From: Novosphingobium silvae
GTDB lineage: Bacteria; Pseudomonadota; Alphaproteobacteria; Sphingomonadales; Sphingomonadaceae
Assembly: GCF_009856825.1 (NCBI RefSeq)
Contig: NZ_WVTD01000006.1
Span: 183,918 to 247,917, forward strand
Length of the DNA stretch: 64,000 nt
Direction of reading: 5' to 3'
Shown: positions 17,469-25,659 of the stretch, in pieces
Layout: each line of letters opens with the position of its first letter
Position numbering within the stretch: position 1 is the stretch's first letter
Notes under the pieces: generated by a model
Database searches by the model: none
Told to the model about the DNA's origin: nothing
Seen by the model: only the letters and a program-made list of their open reading frames with translations
Program-made: the position numbers and the translations under genes

Positions 17469-18683
17469 TCAGCTCAGGCGCGTGCGGAAATCCTCGTACC
17501 CGAAGCGTCGGACGCACTCGAGAGCGTCGGTCTCTGAATCCCAGAGCCAGATGGACGGCAAGGGCACACCGTTGAACGTGGTCGTCTTGACCATCGAATA
17601 GTGCGCCTGGTCGAGGAAGGCGAAACGAAGGCCCGGCTCGGGCGGCGCGGGCAGGCGATAGTCGCCGATCACATCCCCGGCAAGGCACGAGGGCCCGCCG
17701 AGCCGCACCGCTCCGTCGGCACCTGCTTCGACCGGGCCTTCCTCCAGGAAGTCTTCGTCCGCCACACGTTCGCCCAGCATGGCGGGACGATACGGAGCCT
17801 CGATCACATCGGGCATGTGGCACGTTGCCGATATGTCGACGATGGCGACGGGCATTCCGTTCCAGCCCACATCGAGCACGGTGCCGACAAGGATGCCTGC
17901 GTCCAGCGCCACGGCTTCGCCCGGTTCGATGTAGATCTGGGCGCCGGTGTCCTCGGCCATGTCGCGCAGGAATTCGACCAGTTCATCGCGCTGGTAGTCG
18001 GCGCGGGTGATGTGGTGCCCACCGCCAAGGTTTATCCACTTCAGCTCGCCGAAGTAGGGCTCGAGGAAATCGAACACCTTGTCCCATGTCCGGTGCAGCG
18101 GCTCGAAGTCCTGCTCGCACAAGTTGTGGAAGTGGATGCCGTCGATCATGCCCACGTGCTCGGCCGTCAGCTGGTCGATGGGGAAGCCCAGCCGCGAGTG
18201 CGGAGCGGAAGGGTCGTACTTCGCCACCTCGCCCTCGGGGTGGAGAGGGTTGATGCGAAGGCCGATGTCGAAATTGTCGCCGCGCGCCCGCGCCATTTCG
18301 ATGAAGGGCCAGAACCGCTCGACCTGGGCGGGAGAGTTGAAGATCACATGGTCGGAGAGGCGCAGGATCTCGTCCATATCCTCTTCCTTGTAGGCAGCGC
18401 AGTACGTCGCGATCTCGCCGTCGTAGAACTCGGAAGCGAGGCGTGCCTCCCACAGGCCGGAAGTGCAAACGCCGTCCAGGTACTCTCCCACGATCGGGGC
18501 CGTGGACCACATCGAGAATGCCTTGAGCGCCGAGAGGACCTTCGCGCCCGAGCGCTCGCCAATGTCGGCAAGCACGCGCAGGTTATCGCGCAGCTTGGCC
18601 GCGTCGACGACGAAGGAAGGGCTGTCGACCCGCGAAAGGTCGAACTTGGCGAAGGCGCCCGGATCCCCGGCTCTGGTTTCCAT
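17469..18683 (-). CDS. nspC: Carboxynorspermidine/carboxyspermidine decarboxylase
   Basis: A 404-residue PLP decarboxylase that removes the carboxyl group from carboxy(nor)spermidine, the last step of the dehydrogenase/decarboxylase route to spermidine-type polyamines. PLP Lys54 lies in VLSALKAFSMW. NLGGGHHITRADY and EPGEAVALDAG are the glycine-rich and Arg/Glu cofactor contacts, and SCHMP-type ATCHMPDVIE carries the catalytic cysteine. The upstream genes encode a small lipoprotein and the matching dehydrogenase. In alphaproteobacteria this pathway usually makes spermidine; the exact product depends on which diamine is used and is inferred. Confidence 0.93.
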   Translation of the reverse strand: METRAGDPGAFAKFDLSRVDSPSFVVDAAKLRDNLRVLADIGERSGAKVLSALKAFSMWSTAPIVGEYLDGVCTSGLWEARLASEFYDGEIATYCAAYKEEDMDEILRLSDHVIFNSPAQVERFWPFIEMARARGDNFDIGLRINPLHPEGEVAKYDPSAPHSRLGFPIDQLTAEHVGMIDGIHFHNLCEQDFEPLHRTWDKVFDFLEPYFGELKWINLGGGHHITRADYQRDELVEFLRDMAEDTGAQIYIEPGEAVALDAGILVGTVLDVGWNGMPVAIVDISATCHMPDVIEAPYRPAMLGERVADEDFLEEGPVEAGADGAVRLGGPSCLAGDVIGDYRLPAPPEPGLRFAFLDQAHYSMVKTTTFNGVPLPSIWLWDSETDALECVRRFGYEDFRTRLS

Positions 18684-18816
18684 GCGTGTCAGTCCTGAAC
18701 TGGCCGCCGATCCTGTCGACAGGCCCTTGAAGTAGACGTGCGGCCTGTCGCGACCGCAAGGAAGCTCTCGGTGAAGGCGAGTGCCCGCTCAGGAGCACCG
18801 CCGTTTCACCGCAGCG

Positions 18817-19221
18817 TCAATCGACGCAGATGGCGTTCACGGCCTTGCCGCCCTTGACCTCGGCATAGCAGCCGAACAGCCGGTCGTCGGCCTGGCACTG
18901 CCCGGTGACGGCACCGCCCGTTGCAGCCGCGCCGGCATCGCCAACACACTTGCCTTGGCATTGCGCGCTGTCGGTGCACTGCTTGCCCGCGTCGGCGAAG
19001 GGGCGCACGCACTGCTCGACACCGGCCCGCCCGCGCCGCTGCACGGTGCCGCCGCCTGCGGTGCACGAAGCCTTGTCGCCTGCGCTCATGTCGCGGGAAA
19101 ACGACTGACCGGCAGCATCCTCAGGCGCAGGCGTGCCCTCGGACGGGGCGGGCTGTGGCGTGCAGGCGCCGAGCACGATTGCCCCCAGCGCCGCCACGGC
19201 GAGATAACGAAGTCCGCGCAT
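18817..19221 (-). CDS. Small cysteine-rich lipoprotein
   Basis: A 134-residue protein with a lipoprotein signal ending in VLGAC (lipidated Cys20). The mature part carries eight further cysteines in SCTA, QCVR, QCTD, QCQGKC, QCQA, GCYA and ICVD, a density that suggests four disulfide bonds in the periplasm. The start overlaps the stop of carboxynorspermidine synthase by one base (TGATG), so it is likely to be co-translated with it. It sits inside the polyamine gene pair without an obvious enzymatic role. No family is recognised. Confidence 0.75.
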   Translation of the reverse strand: MRGLRYLAVAALGAIVLGACTPQPAPSEGTPAPEDAAGQSFSRDMSAGDKASCTAGGGTVQRRGRAGVEQCVRPFADAGKQCTDSAQCQGKCVGDAGAAATGGAVTGQCQADDRLFGCYAEVKGGKAVNAICVD

Positions 19222-20435
19222 CAGAACGGCAGCGGGGCCGGGAGTTCTTCCACGCTCCAGGGCAGCCCGTGCTTGTTCAGCATGTCCATGAAGGGATCGG
19301 GGTCGAACTGCTCCATGTTGAACACCCCCTCACCCGACCAGGCGCCGGTCAGCACCATGGCCGCGCCGATCATCGCCGGGACGCCGGTGGTGTAGCTGAC
19401 GGCCTGGTTGCCAGTTTCCGCGTAGGCATCCTCGTGATCGCAGATGTTCTTGATGTAGAACGTCTTCTCGCCCGACCCGTCGAGCGCCTCGCCGGTTGCG
19501 ATGTCGCCGATGTTGGTCTTGCCCCTCGTCGTCGGCCCGAGCGAGGCTGGCTCGGGCAGCACGGCCTTGAGGAACTGCAGCGGCACGATCTCGACGCCGT
19601 TGTAGATCACCGGATCGATGCGGGTCATGCCCACGTTCTGCAGCACGGTCAGGTGCTGGATATAGGCATCGCCGAAGGTCATCCAGAAGCGCGCGCGCTC
19701 CATCTCGGGGATGAACTTGGCGAGGCTTTCCAGCTCCTCATGGTACATCATGTACATGTTCTTGGGGCCGACGCCCTCGAAATCGAATTCCACCTTCTTG
19801 CCCATCGCCGGGGTCTCGACGAATTCGCCGTTCTCCCAATGGCGCGCGGGCGCGGTCACTTCGCGGATGTTGATTTCCGGGTTGAAGTTGGTGGCGAAAG
19901 CCTGCCCGTGGTCGCCGCCGTTGCAATCGAGGATGTCGAGCGTGCGGATGGTCTTGAGCTTGTGCTTCTTGAGCCACATCGCGAAGACGCTGGTGACGCC
20001 GGGGTCGAAGCCCGAGCCGAGCAGCGCCATCAGGCCTGCCTGCCTGAACTTGTCCTGGTAAGCCCACTGCCAGTGGTACTCGAACTTGGCCACATCCTTG
20101 GGCTCGTAGTTCGCAGTGTCCATGTAGTGCGTGCCGGTCGCCAGGCACGCGTCCATGATGGCAAGATCCTGATAGGGCAGCGCAAGATTGACGACGAGCT
20201 TGGGCTGGATCTGGCGGATCAGCGCCGAAGTCGCCTCCACGTCGTCGGCGTCGATCGCGTAGGTGGCGACGGTGACGCCGGTGCGCTGCATGACCGAATC
20301 AGCGATCGCCTCGCACTTGGACACCGTGCGGCTGGCGAGATGGATATCCGAGAAGATGTCGGGATTCATCGCCATCTTGTGGACCGCGACCGATCCGACG
20401 CCGCCCGCGCCGATCACCAGAACCTTGCTCACCAA
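19221..20435 (-). CDS. Carboxynorspermidine/carboxyspermidine synthase (saccharopine dehydrogenase family)
   Basis: A 404-residue NADPH-dependent dehydrogenase. It reductively couples aspartate-semialdehyde to a diamine to give carboxynorspermidine or carboxyspermidine. The N-terminal Rossmann motif VLVIGAGGVGSVAVHKMA is clear, followed by HLASRTVSKCEAIADSV. Later motifs such as LLGSGFDPGVTSVFAMW and DCNGGDHGQAFATNF are characteristic of this branch rather than of lysine-forming saccharopine dehydrogenase. It is the first gene of the polyamine unit, with the lipoprotein and nspC downstream. Its promoter region is shared, back to back, with btaA. Confidence 0.9.
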   Translation of the reverse strand: MVSKVLVIGAGGVGSVAVHKMAMNPDIFSDIHLASRTVSKCEAIADSVMQRTGVTVATYAIDADDVEATSALIRQIQPKLVVNLALPYQDLAIMDACLATGTHYMDTANYEPKDVAKFEYHWQWAYQDKFRQAGLMALLGSGFDPGVTSVFAMWLKKHKLKTIRTLDILDCNGGDHGQAFATNFNPEINIREVTAPARHWENGEFVETPAMGKKVEFDFEGVGPKNMYMMYHEELESLAKFIPEMERARFWMTFGDAYIQHLTVLQNVGMTRIDPVIYNGVEIVPLQFLKAVLPEPASLGPTTRGKTNIGDIATGEALDGSGEKTFYIKNICDHEDAYAETGNQAVSYTTGVPAMIGAAMVLTGAWSGEGVFNMEQFDPDPFMDMLNKHGLPWSVEELPAPLPF

Positions 20436-20590
20436 CCTGTCTCCTTAGGGAGGAAAATCGAAAGGAGGCCATATAGGGCCGCTGTGTGACAACTCAACTG
20501 TTGTGCGCTGGCTCCCTCGTCGCCAAGCTGGGAAACGGGCGCGTTCGACAGCGCGACGCCTCTGCTCTCTGAAATGTCGGCGGGCATGGG

Positions 20591-20637
20591 GCCATCAACT
20601 GTCACAAACTGCCATCGCCGCGTCATCACGCGGTCAC
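20591..20637 (+). promoter_or_regulatory. Pho-box-like direct-repeat array upstream of btaA
   Basis: Five pentamers of the form GYCAY recur in phase: GCCAT (20591), GTCAC (20601), GCCAT (20611), GTCAT (20622) and GTCAC (20633), spaced 10, 10, 11 and 11 bases. The best part, CTGTCACAAACTGCCAT, closely resembles the PhoB consensus of paired CTGTCAT. It ends 49 bases before btaA. Betaine-lipid synthesis is known to be induced by phosphate starvation through PhoB in Sinorhizobium, which supports the reading, but no binding data are available here. Confidence 0.5.
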
Positions 20638-20685
20638 CGCAAGGGAGCATCAGCGCCACAACTCCTACGAAGGGATCCGGCCCCG

Positions 20686-21900
20686 ATGAACACCTCCCGC
20701 TCCAGCCTCATCGAGGGCGCTGTCGTCCGCGAGGAGAGCTCCCGCAAGGCGCGGCTGCTCGACAAGGCCTTCGCCCTTGCCTTCAAGGGGCTTGTCTACG
20801 CGCAGATCTGGGAAGACCCGGTCGCCGACATGGACGCCATGCAGATCCAGCCGGACAGCCGGATCATCACCATCGCGAGCGGCGGCTGCAATGCCCTTTC
20901 GTACCTCACGGCGAACCCCGCCCACATCACCGTGGTGGACCTCAACACCGCGCACATCGCGCTGAACAACCTCAAGCACGCAGCCGTGCGCCACCTCGAC
21001 TACTCGGACCTGCGCAGGTTCGTGGCCGAGGCCGATCACCCCGAGAACCTCGCGCTCTATCGCGAGCGGCTCGCGCCCCATTTGGACGAGGCGACGCGGC
21101 GATACTGGGAGGGCCGCGACCTCGTGGGCCGTCGGCGCATCGGCGCCTTTACGCGCGGCGTCTATCGCCACGGACTGTTGGGCGGCTTCATCGGCGCGGC
21201 GCATCTCATCGCTCGGCTGCACCGCATCGATCCGGCGGAGATCCTCGAGGCCGGCACGTTGGAAGACCAGCGCCGCGTCTTCGACGAGCGCTTCGCCCCC
21301 GTGTTCGAGCGCCCGCTGGTTCGCTGGCTGACCAAGCACCCCGCGTCGCTCTTCGGACTGGGCATCCCGCCTGCGCAATACGATGCGCTCGCAGGCGGGC
21401 ACCGCATGGCCGACGTACTGCGCGCCCGTCTGGAAAAGCTGGCATGCCACTTCCCGGTCAACGACAACTACTTCGCCTGGCAGGCCTTCTCGCGCGGTTA
21501 CGGCAAGGGCGTGGAGGCACCGTTGCCGCCCTATCTGCAGGAAGCGAACCTGCCGCAGGTGCGCGAGCGGCTCGGCCGGCTGGAGCTGCGCCACGCGAAC
21601 TTCACGCATGTCCTCGCCGATGCGGACGCCGCCAGCTACGATCGCTACGTCCTGCTCGACGCGCAGGACTGGATGACCGATGCCCAGCTGACCGAACTCT
21701 GGACCGAGATCACCCGGACCGCCCGGCCCGGAGCGCGGGTGCTGTTCCGCACCGCGGCCGAACCCTCGCTCCTCCCCGGGCGCGTGCGGCAGGACATCCT
21801 TGATCGGTGGGACTACCGCGAGGCCGAATCGCTGGCCGCCAACCGCGCCGACCGCTCGTCGATCTACGGCGGCGTCCACCTCTATGTGTTCCGGGGCTGA
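20686..21900 (+). CDS. btaA: S-adenosylmethionine:diacylglycerol 3-amino-3-carboxypropyltransferase
   Basis: A 404-residue DUF3419-family enzyme that moves the aminocarboxypropyl group of SAM onto diacylglycerol. This is the first step to the betaine lipid DGTS, which replaces phospholipids when phosphate is short. Family stretches include FKGLVYAQIWEDPVADM, IASGGCNALSYLTANP, VVDLNTAHIALNNLK and VLLDAQDWMTDAQL. ATG 20686 (MNTSRSSLIEG) has AGGGA upstream and gives the normal length; the open frame begins 61 codons earlier. btaB follows six bases after the stop, so the pair forms an operon. Confidence 0.92.
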   Translation: MNTSRSSLIEGAVVREESSRKARLLDKAFALAFKGLVYAQIWEDPVADMDAMQIQPDSRIITIASGGCNALSYLTANPAHITVVDLNTAHIALNNLKHAAVRHLDYSDLRRFVAEADHPENLALYRERLAPHLDEATRRYWEGRDLVGRRRIGAFTRGVYRHGLLGGFIGAAHLIARLHRIDPAEILEAGTLEDQRRVFDERFAPVFERPLVRWLTKHPASLFGLGIPPAQYDALAGGHRMADVLRARLEKLACHFPVNDNYFAWQAFSRGYGKGVEAPLPPYLQEANLPQVRERLGRLELRHANFTHVLADADAASYDRYVLLDAQDWMTDAQLTELWTEITRTARPGARVLFRTAAEPSLLPGRVRQDILDRWDYREAESLAANRADRSSIYGGVHLYVFRG

Positions 21901-21905
21901 CGCCG

Positions 21906-22556
21906 TTGAACCAGGCCGCATCTCACCCCGTTTCCGGCCATGCCGCGCTGATGGACCGCATCTATCGTTGGCAGCGCCCGATCTATGACCTGACCCGCAA
22001 GTACTATCTCTTCGGCCGCGACCGCCTTGTCGACGAACTCGACTGCAGGCCGGGGATGGCGGTGCTGGAGATCGGCTGCGGAACCGGTCGCAACCTGGCC
22101 CTGGTGCGGCGGCGGTGGACGGGGACACGGCTGCATGGCCTCGACATCTCGGCCGAGATGCTGCGGGAAGCGCGCCGGAAGCTGGGTCATTCCGGCACGC
22201 TGGCGCTGGGCGACGCAGCCGCGTTCGACCCGGTGCAGCTGTTCGGGCGTTCGGGGTTCGAGCGGGTGATGCTGTCCTATGCCATCTCGATGATACCGGA
22301 GTGGGAGGCGGCCCTGCACCAGGCTGCGTCAACCCTGTCGCCGGGCGGCTCGCTCCACGTCGTCGACTTCGGGGATTGCGCCGGCTTGCCGCGCCCCTTG
22401 CGTGCCCTGCTGAAGGGATGGCTGAGCCGCTTCCACGTCTCGCCCCGCCTTGATCTTGGGGAAGTGGCGGCGCGGGTGGCGGACGAGCTGGGCCTCACGC
22501 TGGAGCGCCGGCGGGGGCCGCTCGGCTACTACCAGCTGGTCCGCCTCTCGCGCTGA
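21906..22556 (+). CDS. btaB: Betaine-lipid N-methyltransferase
   Basis: A class I SAM methyltransferase that trimethylates diacylglyceryl-homoserine to finish DGTS. The SAM-binding motif VLEIGCGTGRNLALV and the acidic HGLDISAEML are present; YGISMIPEW-type AISMIPEWEAAL and the C-terminal GYYQLVRL fit BtaB. Starts are ambiguous: TTG 21906 (216 residues) is closest to the btaA stop, while ATG 21951 (MDRIYRWQRPIYD, 201 residues) matches the family N terminus well and may be the true start. I keep the longer form because its extra residues are in frame and free of stops. Confidence 0.85.
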   Translation: MNQAASHPVSGHAALMDRIYRWQRPIYDLTRKYYLFGRDRLVDELDCRPGMAVLEIGCGTGRNLALVRRRWTGTRLHGLDISAEMLREARRKLGHSGTLALGDAAAFDPVQLFGRSGFERVMLSYAISMIPEWEAALHQAASTLSPGGSLHVVDFGDCAGLPRPLRALLKGWLSRFHVSPRLDLGEVAARVADELGLTLERRRGPLGYYQLVRLSR

Positions 22557-22613
22557 CGGAATAACACGCAGCCGGCGTTGCGATTCCAGCTGCGGTCCCG
22601 CTAAGGCGTGGGC

Positions 22614-23585
22614 ATGATCCCGACCCGCGCTCCCACCACCGAAGGCGTTGCCCTCGCCGCCCGCAAGGTAGCGGAAATCCTCCCCGCGCCCCCTCTCCTT
22701 CCGCTCGAGGTCGAAGGGCGCACCATCTGGTGCAAGGCCGAGTGCCTGCAGCCGGTGGGCGCGTTCAAGATCCGGGGCGCCTGGCATCGGCTCACCGCGT
22801 TGACGCAGGCGGAGCGCACGGCCGGCGTGGTCGGAGTGTCCAGCGGCAACCATGCACAGGGCGTGGCCTGGGCCGCGCGGCGCCTTGGGGTGAAGGCCGC
22901 GATCGTCATGCCGGTCGACGCGCCGGAGGTGAAGCTCGCCAACACCCGCGCACTCGGCGCTGAAGTCGTGCTGTACGACCGCCCGGGCGGCGAGGACCGC
23001 GACGAGGTGGCCGAGCGGCTTTGCAAGGAGCGCGAAGCCACTCTGGTCCACGCCTATGCCGATCCCTGGATCATCGAGGGCCAGGGCAGCACAGGGACGG
23101 AGATCGCCGCGCAGATGGCCGTGCTTGCCGGGGGACCGCCCGAGCTGATCGTCGCCCCGTGCGGCGGCGGCGGCCTGACGGCAGGGCTGGCGCTTGCCTG
23201 CCCCAATGCCCGGATCGTACCCGTCGAGCCCGAAGGCTGGGACGATGTATGCCGCAGCCTTGCAGCCGGGCGCATCGAACGCGTCCTGCCCGATGCGCCG
23301 GCCACCGCGTGCGACGCCTTGCAGACCCCGGCTACCCGCCCGATCAACTTCGCCATCCTGCAGGAGCGCTGCCCCTTCGGCGTGGCCGTGAGCGCGGCGG
23401 AGGTAAGGGCGGCGCAGCGCCTTGCCTTTGCAAAACTGCGCCTCGTGGTGGAGCCTGGCGGGGCGGCGGGTCTGGCCGCGGTGCTTGCCGGAAAGATCAC
23501 CCTATCGGAACGGAGCGCTGTCGTACTTTCGGGCGGGAACACCGATGCACGGGCCTTTGTGCGCGTGCTTTCGACTGCCGACTGA
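22614..23585 (+). CDS. Threonine dehydratase-like PLP enzyme
   Basis: A 323-residue fold-type II PLP lyase that converts threonine (or serine) to a 2-oxoacid and ammonia. PLP Lys52 lies in VGAFKIRGAW, the substrate loop in VSSGNHAQGVAWAA and the phosphate cradle in PCGGGGLTAGLAL. It lacks the C-terminal ACT regulatory domain of biosynthetic IlvA, so it is of the catabolic or racemase-like type. ATG 22614 follows a TAAGG; a GTG two codons earlier is also possible. It stands 57 bases after btaB with the same orientation, but no functional link to betaine lipids is evident. Confidence 0.87.
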   Translation: MIPTRAPTTEGVALAARKVAEILPAPPLLPLEVEGRTIWCKAECLQPVGAFKIRGAWHRLTALTQAERTAGVVGVSSGNHAQGVAWAARRLGVKAAIVMPVDAPEVKLANTRALGAEVVLYDRPGGEDRDEVAERLCKEREATLVHAYADPWIIEGQGSTGTEIAAQMAVLAGGPPELIVAPCGGGGLTAGLALACPNARIVPVEPEGWDDVCRSLAAGRIERVLPDAPATACDALQTPATRPINFAILQERCPFGVAVSAAEVRAAQRLAFAKLRLVVEPGGAAGLAAVLAGKITLSERSAVVLSGGNTDARAFVRVLSTAD

Positions 23586-23675
23586 ACTGGCGATCTACCG
23601 CGCAAATCAGTGGAACCTGCCCATCCCGCAAGGTATATGACGGGATAACGACACGTTAGAGAGTCGGGAGCAGGT

Positions 23676-23906
23676 ATGCCAAAGGGACTTTCCGGCCAGG
23701 CCGCAAGGCCGTTCAAATTCGCTTTCATCGGTGTGGAGGCGCTGTTCGTCCTCGTCACGCTGGTGGCCCTTGCGGATATTCTCGTGGCCGAGAATTACGG
23801 CCTCGGCTGGACGACATTTTTCCTCGGTTTCATCGCCAGCGCCTGGGGCGCCGTCGCCTATCCGGTTTGCGGAGGCTGCTGCGGCTGGGACCGGCGCGAA
23901 GATTGA
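23676..23906 (+). CDS. Small two-helix membrane protein
   Basis: A 76-residue protein with a GGGAG sequence ahead of its ATG. Two hydrophobic stretches (FAFIGVEALFVLVTLVALAD and WTTFFLGFIASAWGAVAYP) predict two inner-membrane helices, and the C-terminal end is unusual, PVCGGCCGWDRRED, with three cysteines in five residues. That cysteine knot could bind a metal or be acylated. No family is recognised. It lies alone between the threonine dehydratase and the convergent Lrp regulator. Confidence 0.7.
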   Translation: MPKGLSGQAARPFKFAFIGVEALFVLVTLVALADILVAENYGLGWTTFFLGFIASAWGAVAYPVCGGCCGWDRRED

Positions 23907-23981
23907 GCACTGCACGCACGGTGCGGGCATGGCCCCGGCGCGAACGCCTTGCCGAAGTACCTTCGCGTGATCTGACGTCGA

Positions 23982-24443
23982 TCAGATCGGCAGCGCGGTC
24001 GTGGCCTTGATCTCGGACAGGGCGACGGTGGAGGTGATTTCCTGCACGCCGGGCAGCTGCGAAAGCTTCTCGAAGAAGAAGCGTTCATAGGCGCTGATGT
24101 CCTCGGCCACCACGCGGATCATGAAGTCCACCGAACCGAGCAGGACGTAGCAGTCGAGCACCTCGGGAAACTCGCGGATCTTGGCTGCGAATTCGTCGAG
24201 GTTGGCCCGGCCGTGGGCGTTGAGCTTCACCTGCGCAAACACGTGCGCGTTCAGCCCCACCTTGTGCCGATCGACGATGGCAACGCGGCGCTGGATGAAG
24301 CCGTCCCTCTCAAGCCTGTCGATACGCCGCCAGCACGGGGAGGCCGAAAGCCCGACGCGCTCGGCGATCTGCGCCGTGGTCTGATTCGCATCGCGCTGAA
24401 GCTCGCGGAGAATTTTTCTCTCATAAGGGTCGAGATCGGTCAT
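23982..24443 (-). CDS. Lrp/AsnC-family transcriptional regulator
   Basis: A 153-residue regulator with an N-terminal winged helix-turn-helix (DPYERKILRELQRDANQTTAQIAERVGLSASPCWRRI) and a C-terminal RAM/ACT amino-acid-sensing domain (LGSVDFMIRVVAEDISAYERF). It starts at ATG 24443 (MTDLDPYERK), the family-typical N terminus; the open frame extends 73 codons upstream through the leader and was trimmed. It is divergent from leucine dehydrogenase, separated by 127 bases, so it most likely controls that gene and itself in response to branched-chain amino acids. Confidence 0.93.
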   Translation of the reverse strand: MTDLDPYERKILRELQRDANQTTAQIAERVGLSASPCWRRIDRLERDGFIQRRVAIVDRHKVGLNAHVFAQVKLNAHGRANLDEFAAKIREFPEVLDCYVLLGSVDFMIRVVAEDISAYERFFFEKLSQLPGVQEITSTVALSEIKATTALPI

Positions 24444-24462
24444 TTCCGCCCGGTAACACGGG

Positions 24463-24485
24463 TTTGGCGAAAGCGTCTCGCTAAA
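24463..24485. promoter_or_regulatory. Inverted repeat, candidate Lrp operator
   Basis: TTTGGCGA (24463-24470) and TCGCTAAA (24478-24485) form an interrupted palindrome (TTT-x-GCGA, 7 bases, TCGC-x-AAA) just upstream of the Lrp-type regulator, in the region shared with the leucine dehydrogenase gene. Lrp/AsnC proteins bind such dyads as dimers of dimers. The match is by symmetry and position only. Confidence 0.4.
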
Positions 24486-24570
24486 TTGATCTCTGCAGAC
24501 CCTTAACAAGGAGAGATTGCCCTGCACTCCCCTGCGATAATAAGGCGGCAAGGCTCGCTGAGGAGCGTAA

Positions 24571-25629
24571 ATGATGGTTGCAAGGACAAGTCGCATGATG
24601 CCGCCGATGGAATATGTTCGCCTTCTCGACGAAGATGCCGGCCTCGACGGGGTGATCGCCATCCACTCGACAGCGCGCGGCCCGGCGGCCGGCGGCTGCC
24701 GACTGTGGTCCTATCCCGATCCGGCCGATGCGATGGCCGACGCCTTCCGGCTCGCCGAGGGCATGAGCTACAAGAACGCCATGGCCGGTCTTCCCCTTGG
24801 CGGCGGCAAGGCCGTGCTTCGCCGCCCTGCCGGAGAGTTCGACCGTGTCGCCCTGTTCGAGGCTTTCGGACGCGCGGTCGAGAAGCTGGACGGCCGCTAC
24901 GTCACGGCGGAAGACGTGGGCACCGGCGTGTCCGACATGGAATGCGTGGCCCGCCACACCCGCCATGTTGCCGGCCGCACCGCCCTTCCCGGCCTCGCCG
25001 GCGGGGACCCCTCTCCGTGGACGGCGCTCGGCGTGTTCGAGGCCATGAAGGAGGCCGTTCGCCTGCGTCACGGTTCCTCGCTTTCCGGTGTCACGGTCGC
25101 GGTCCTTGGCGTCGGCAACGTCGGCGCCGGGCTTGCCCGCCTGCTTGCCGCTGACGGCGCCCGCCTCGTCATCGCCGACATCGACCCGGCCCGCTGCGAC
25201 CGGCTTGCACAGGAAACCGGCGCAAGCATCGTCGCCATCGACGAGATCGCCGGTGCGGACGCGCAGGTCTTCGCGCCTTGCGCGCTGGGCGGCGCGCTGG
25301 ATGACGCGACCGTCGCAGCGCTTCGCGCGGGCATCGTGTGCGGCGCCGCGAACAACCAGCTGGCCGCGCCGCACCTTGCCGAAGTGCTGATGGCGCGCGG
25401 CATCGACTATGCGCCCGACTATGTCGTCAATGCCGGCGGCATCATCAACGTCGCTGCCGAATACCTCGGCGAGAGCGCGGAAGAAGTGCGTGGCCGCGTC
25501 ATGCAGATCGGCCCGCGCACCCGCGCCATCCTGGAGACGGCCAAGGCCGGGAACCTGCCGCCACCGGTCGTGGCGGACCGCATGGCAGAAAGCCTGATGG
25601 TCAGCCCGGCAGCACTCGAAGAAGCGTGA
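24571..25629 (+). CDS. Leucine/branched-chain amino acid dehydrogenase
   Basis: A 352-residue NAD-dependent amino acid dehydrogenase of the Leu/Val/Phe branch, which deaminates branched-chain amino acids to 2-oxoacids. The substrate loop and catalytic lysines are in MSYKNAMAGLPLGGGKAVLRR; TAEDVGTGVSDMECVAR and the Rossmann motif VAVLGVGNVGAGLARLL follow. PCALGGALDD and GAANNQLA are conserved in this group. ATG 24571 follows GAGGAGCG; a second ATG is adjacent. The divergent Lrp-type gene makes control by branched-chain amino acids likely. Exact substrate preference cannot be read from sequence. Confidence 0.9.
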   Translation: MMVARTSRMMPPMEYVRLLDEDAGLDGVIAIHSTARGPAAGGCRLWSYPDPADAMADAFRLAEGMSYKNAMAGLPLGGGKAVLRRPAGEFDRVALFEAFGRAVEKLDGRYVTAEDVGTGVSDMECVARHTRHVAGRTALPGLAGGDPSPWTALGVFEAMKEAVRLRHGSSLSGVTVAVLGVGNVGAGLARLLAADGARLVIADIDPARCDRLAQETGASIVAIDEIAGADAQVFAPCALGGALDDATVAALRAGIVCGAANNQLAAPHLAEVLMARGIDYAPDYVVNAGGIINVAAEYLGESAEEVRGRVMQIGPRTRAILETAKAGNLPPPVVADRMAESLMVSPAALEEA

Positions 25630-25659
25630 GAAGAGTGAGGGGCGGCCTCGCGCCGCTCC

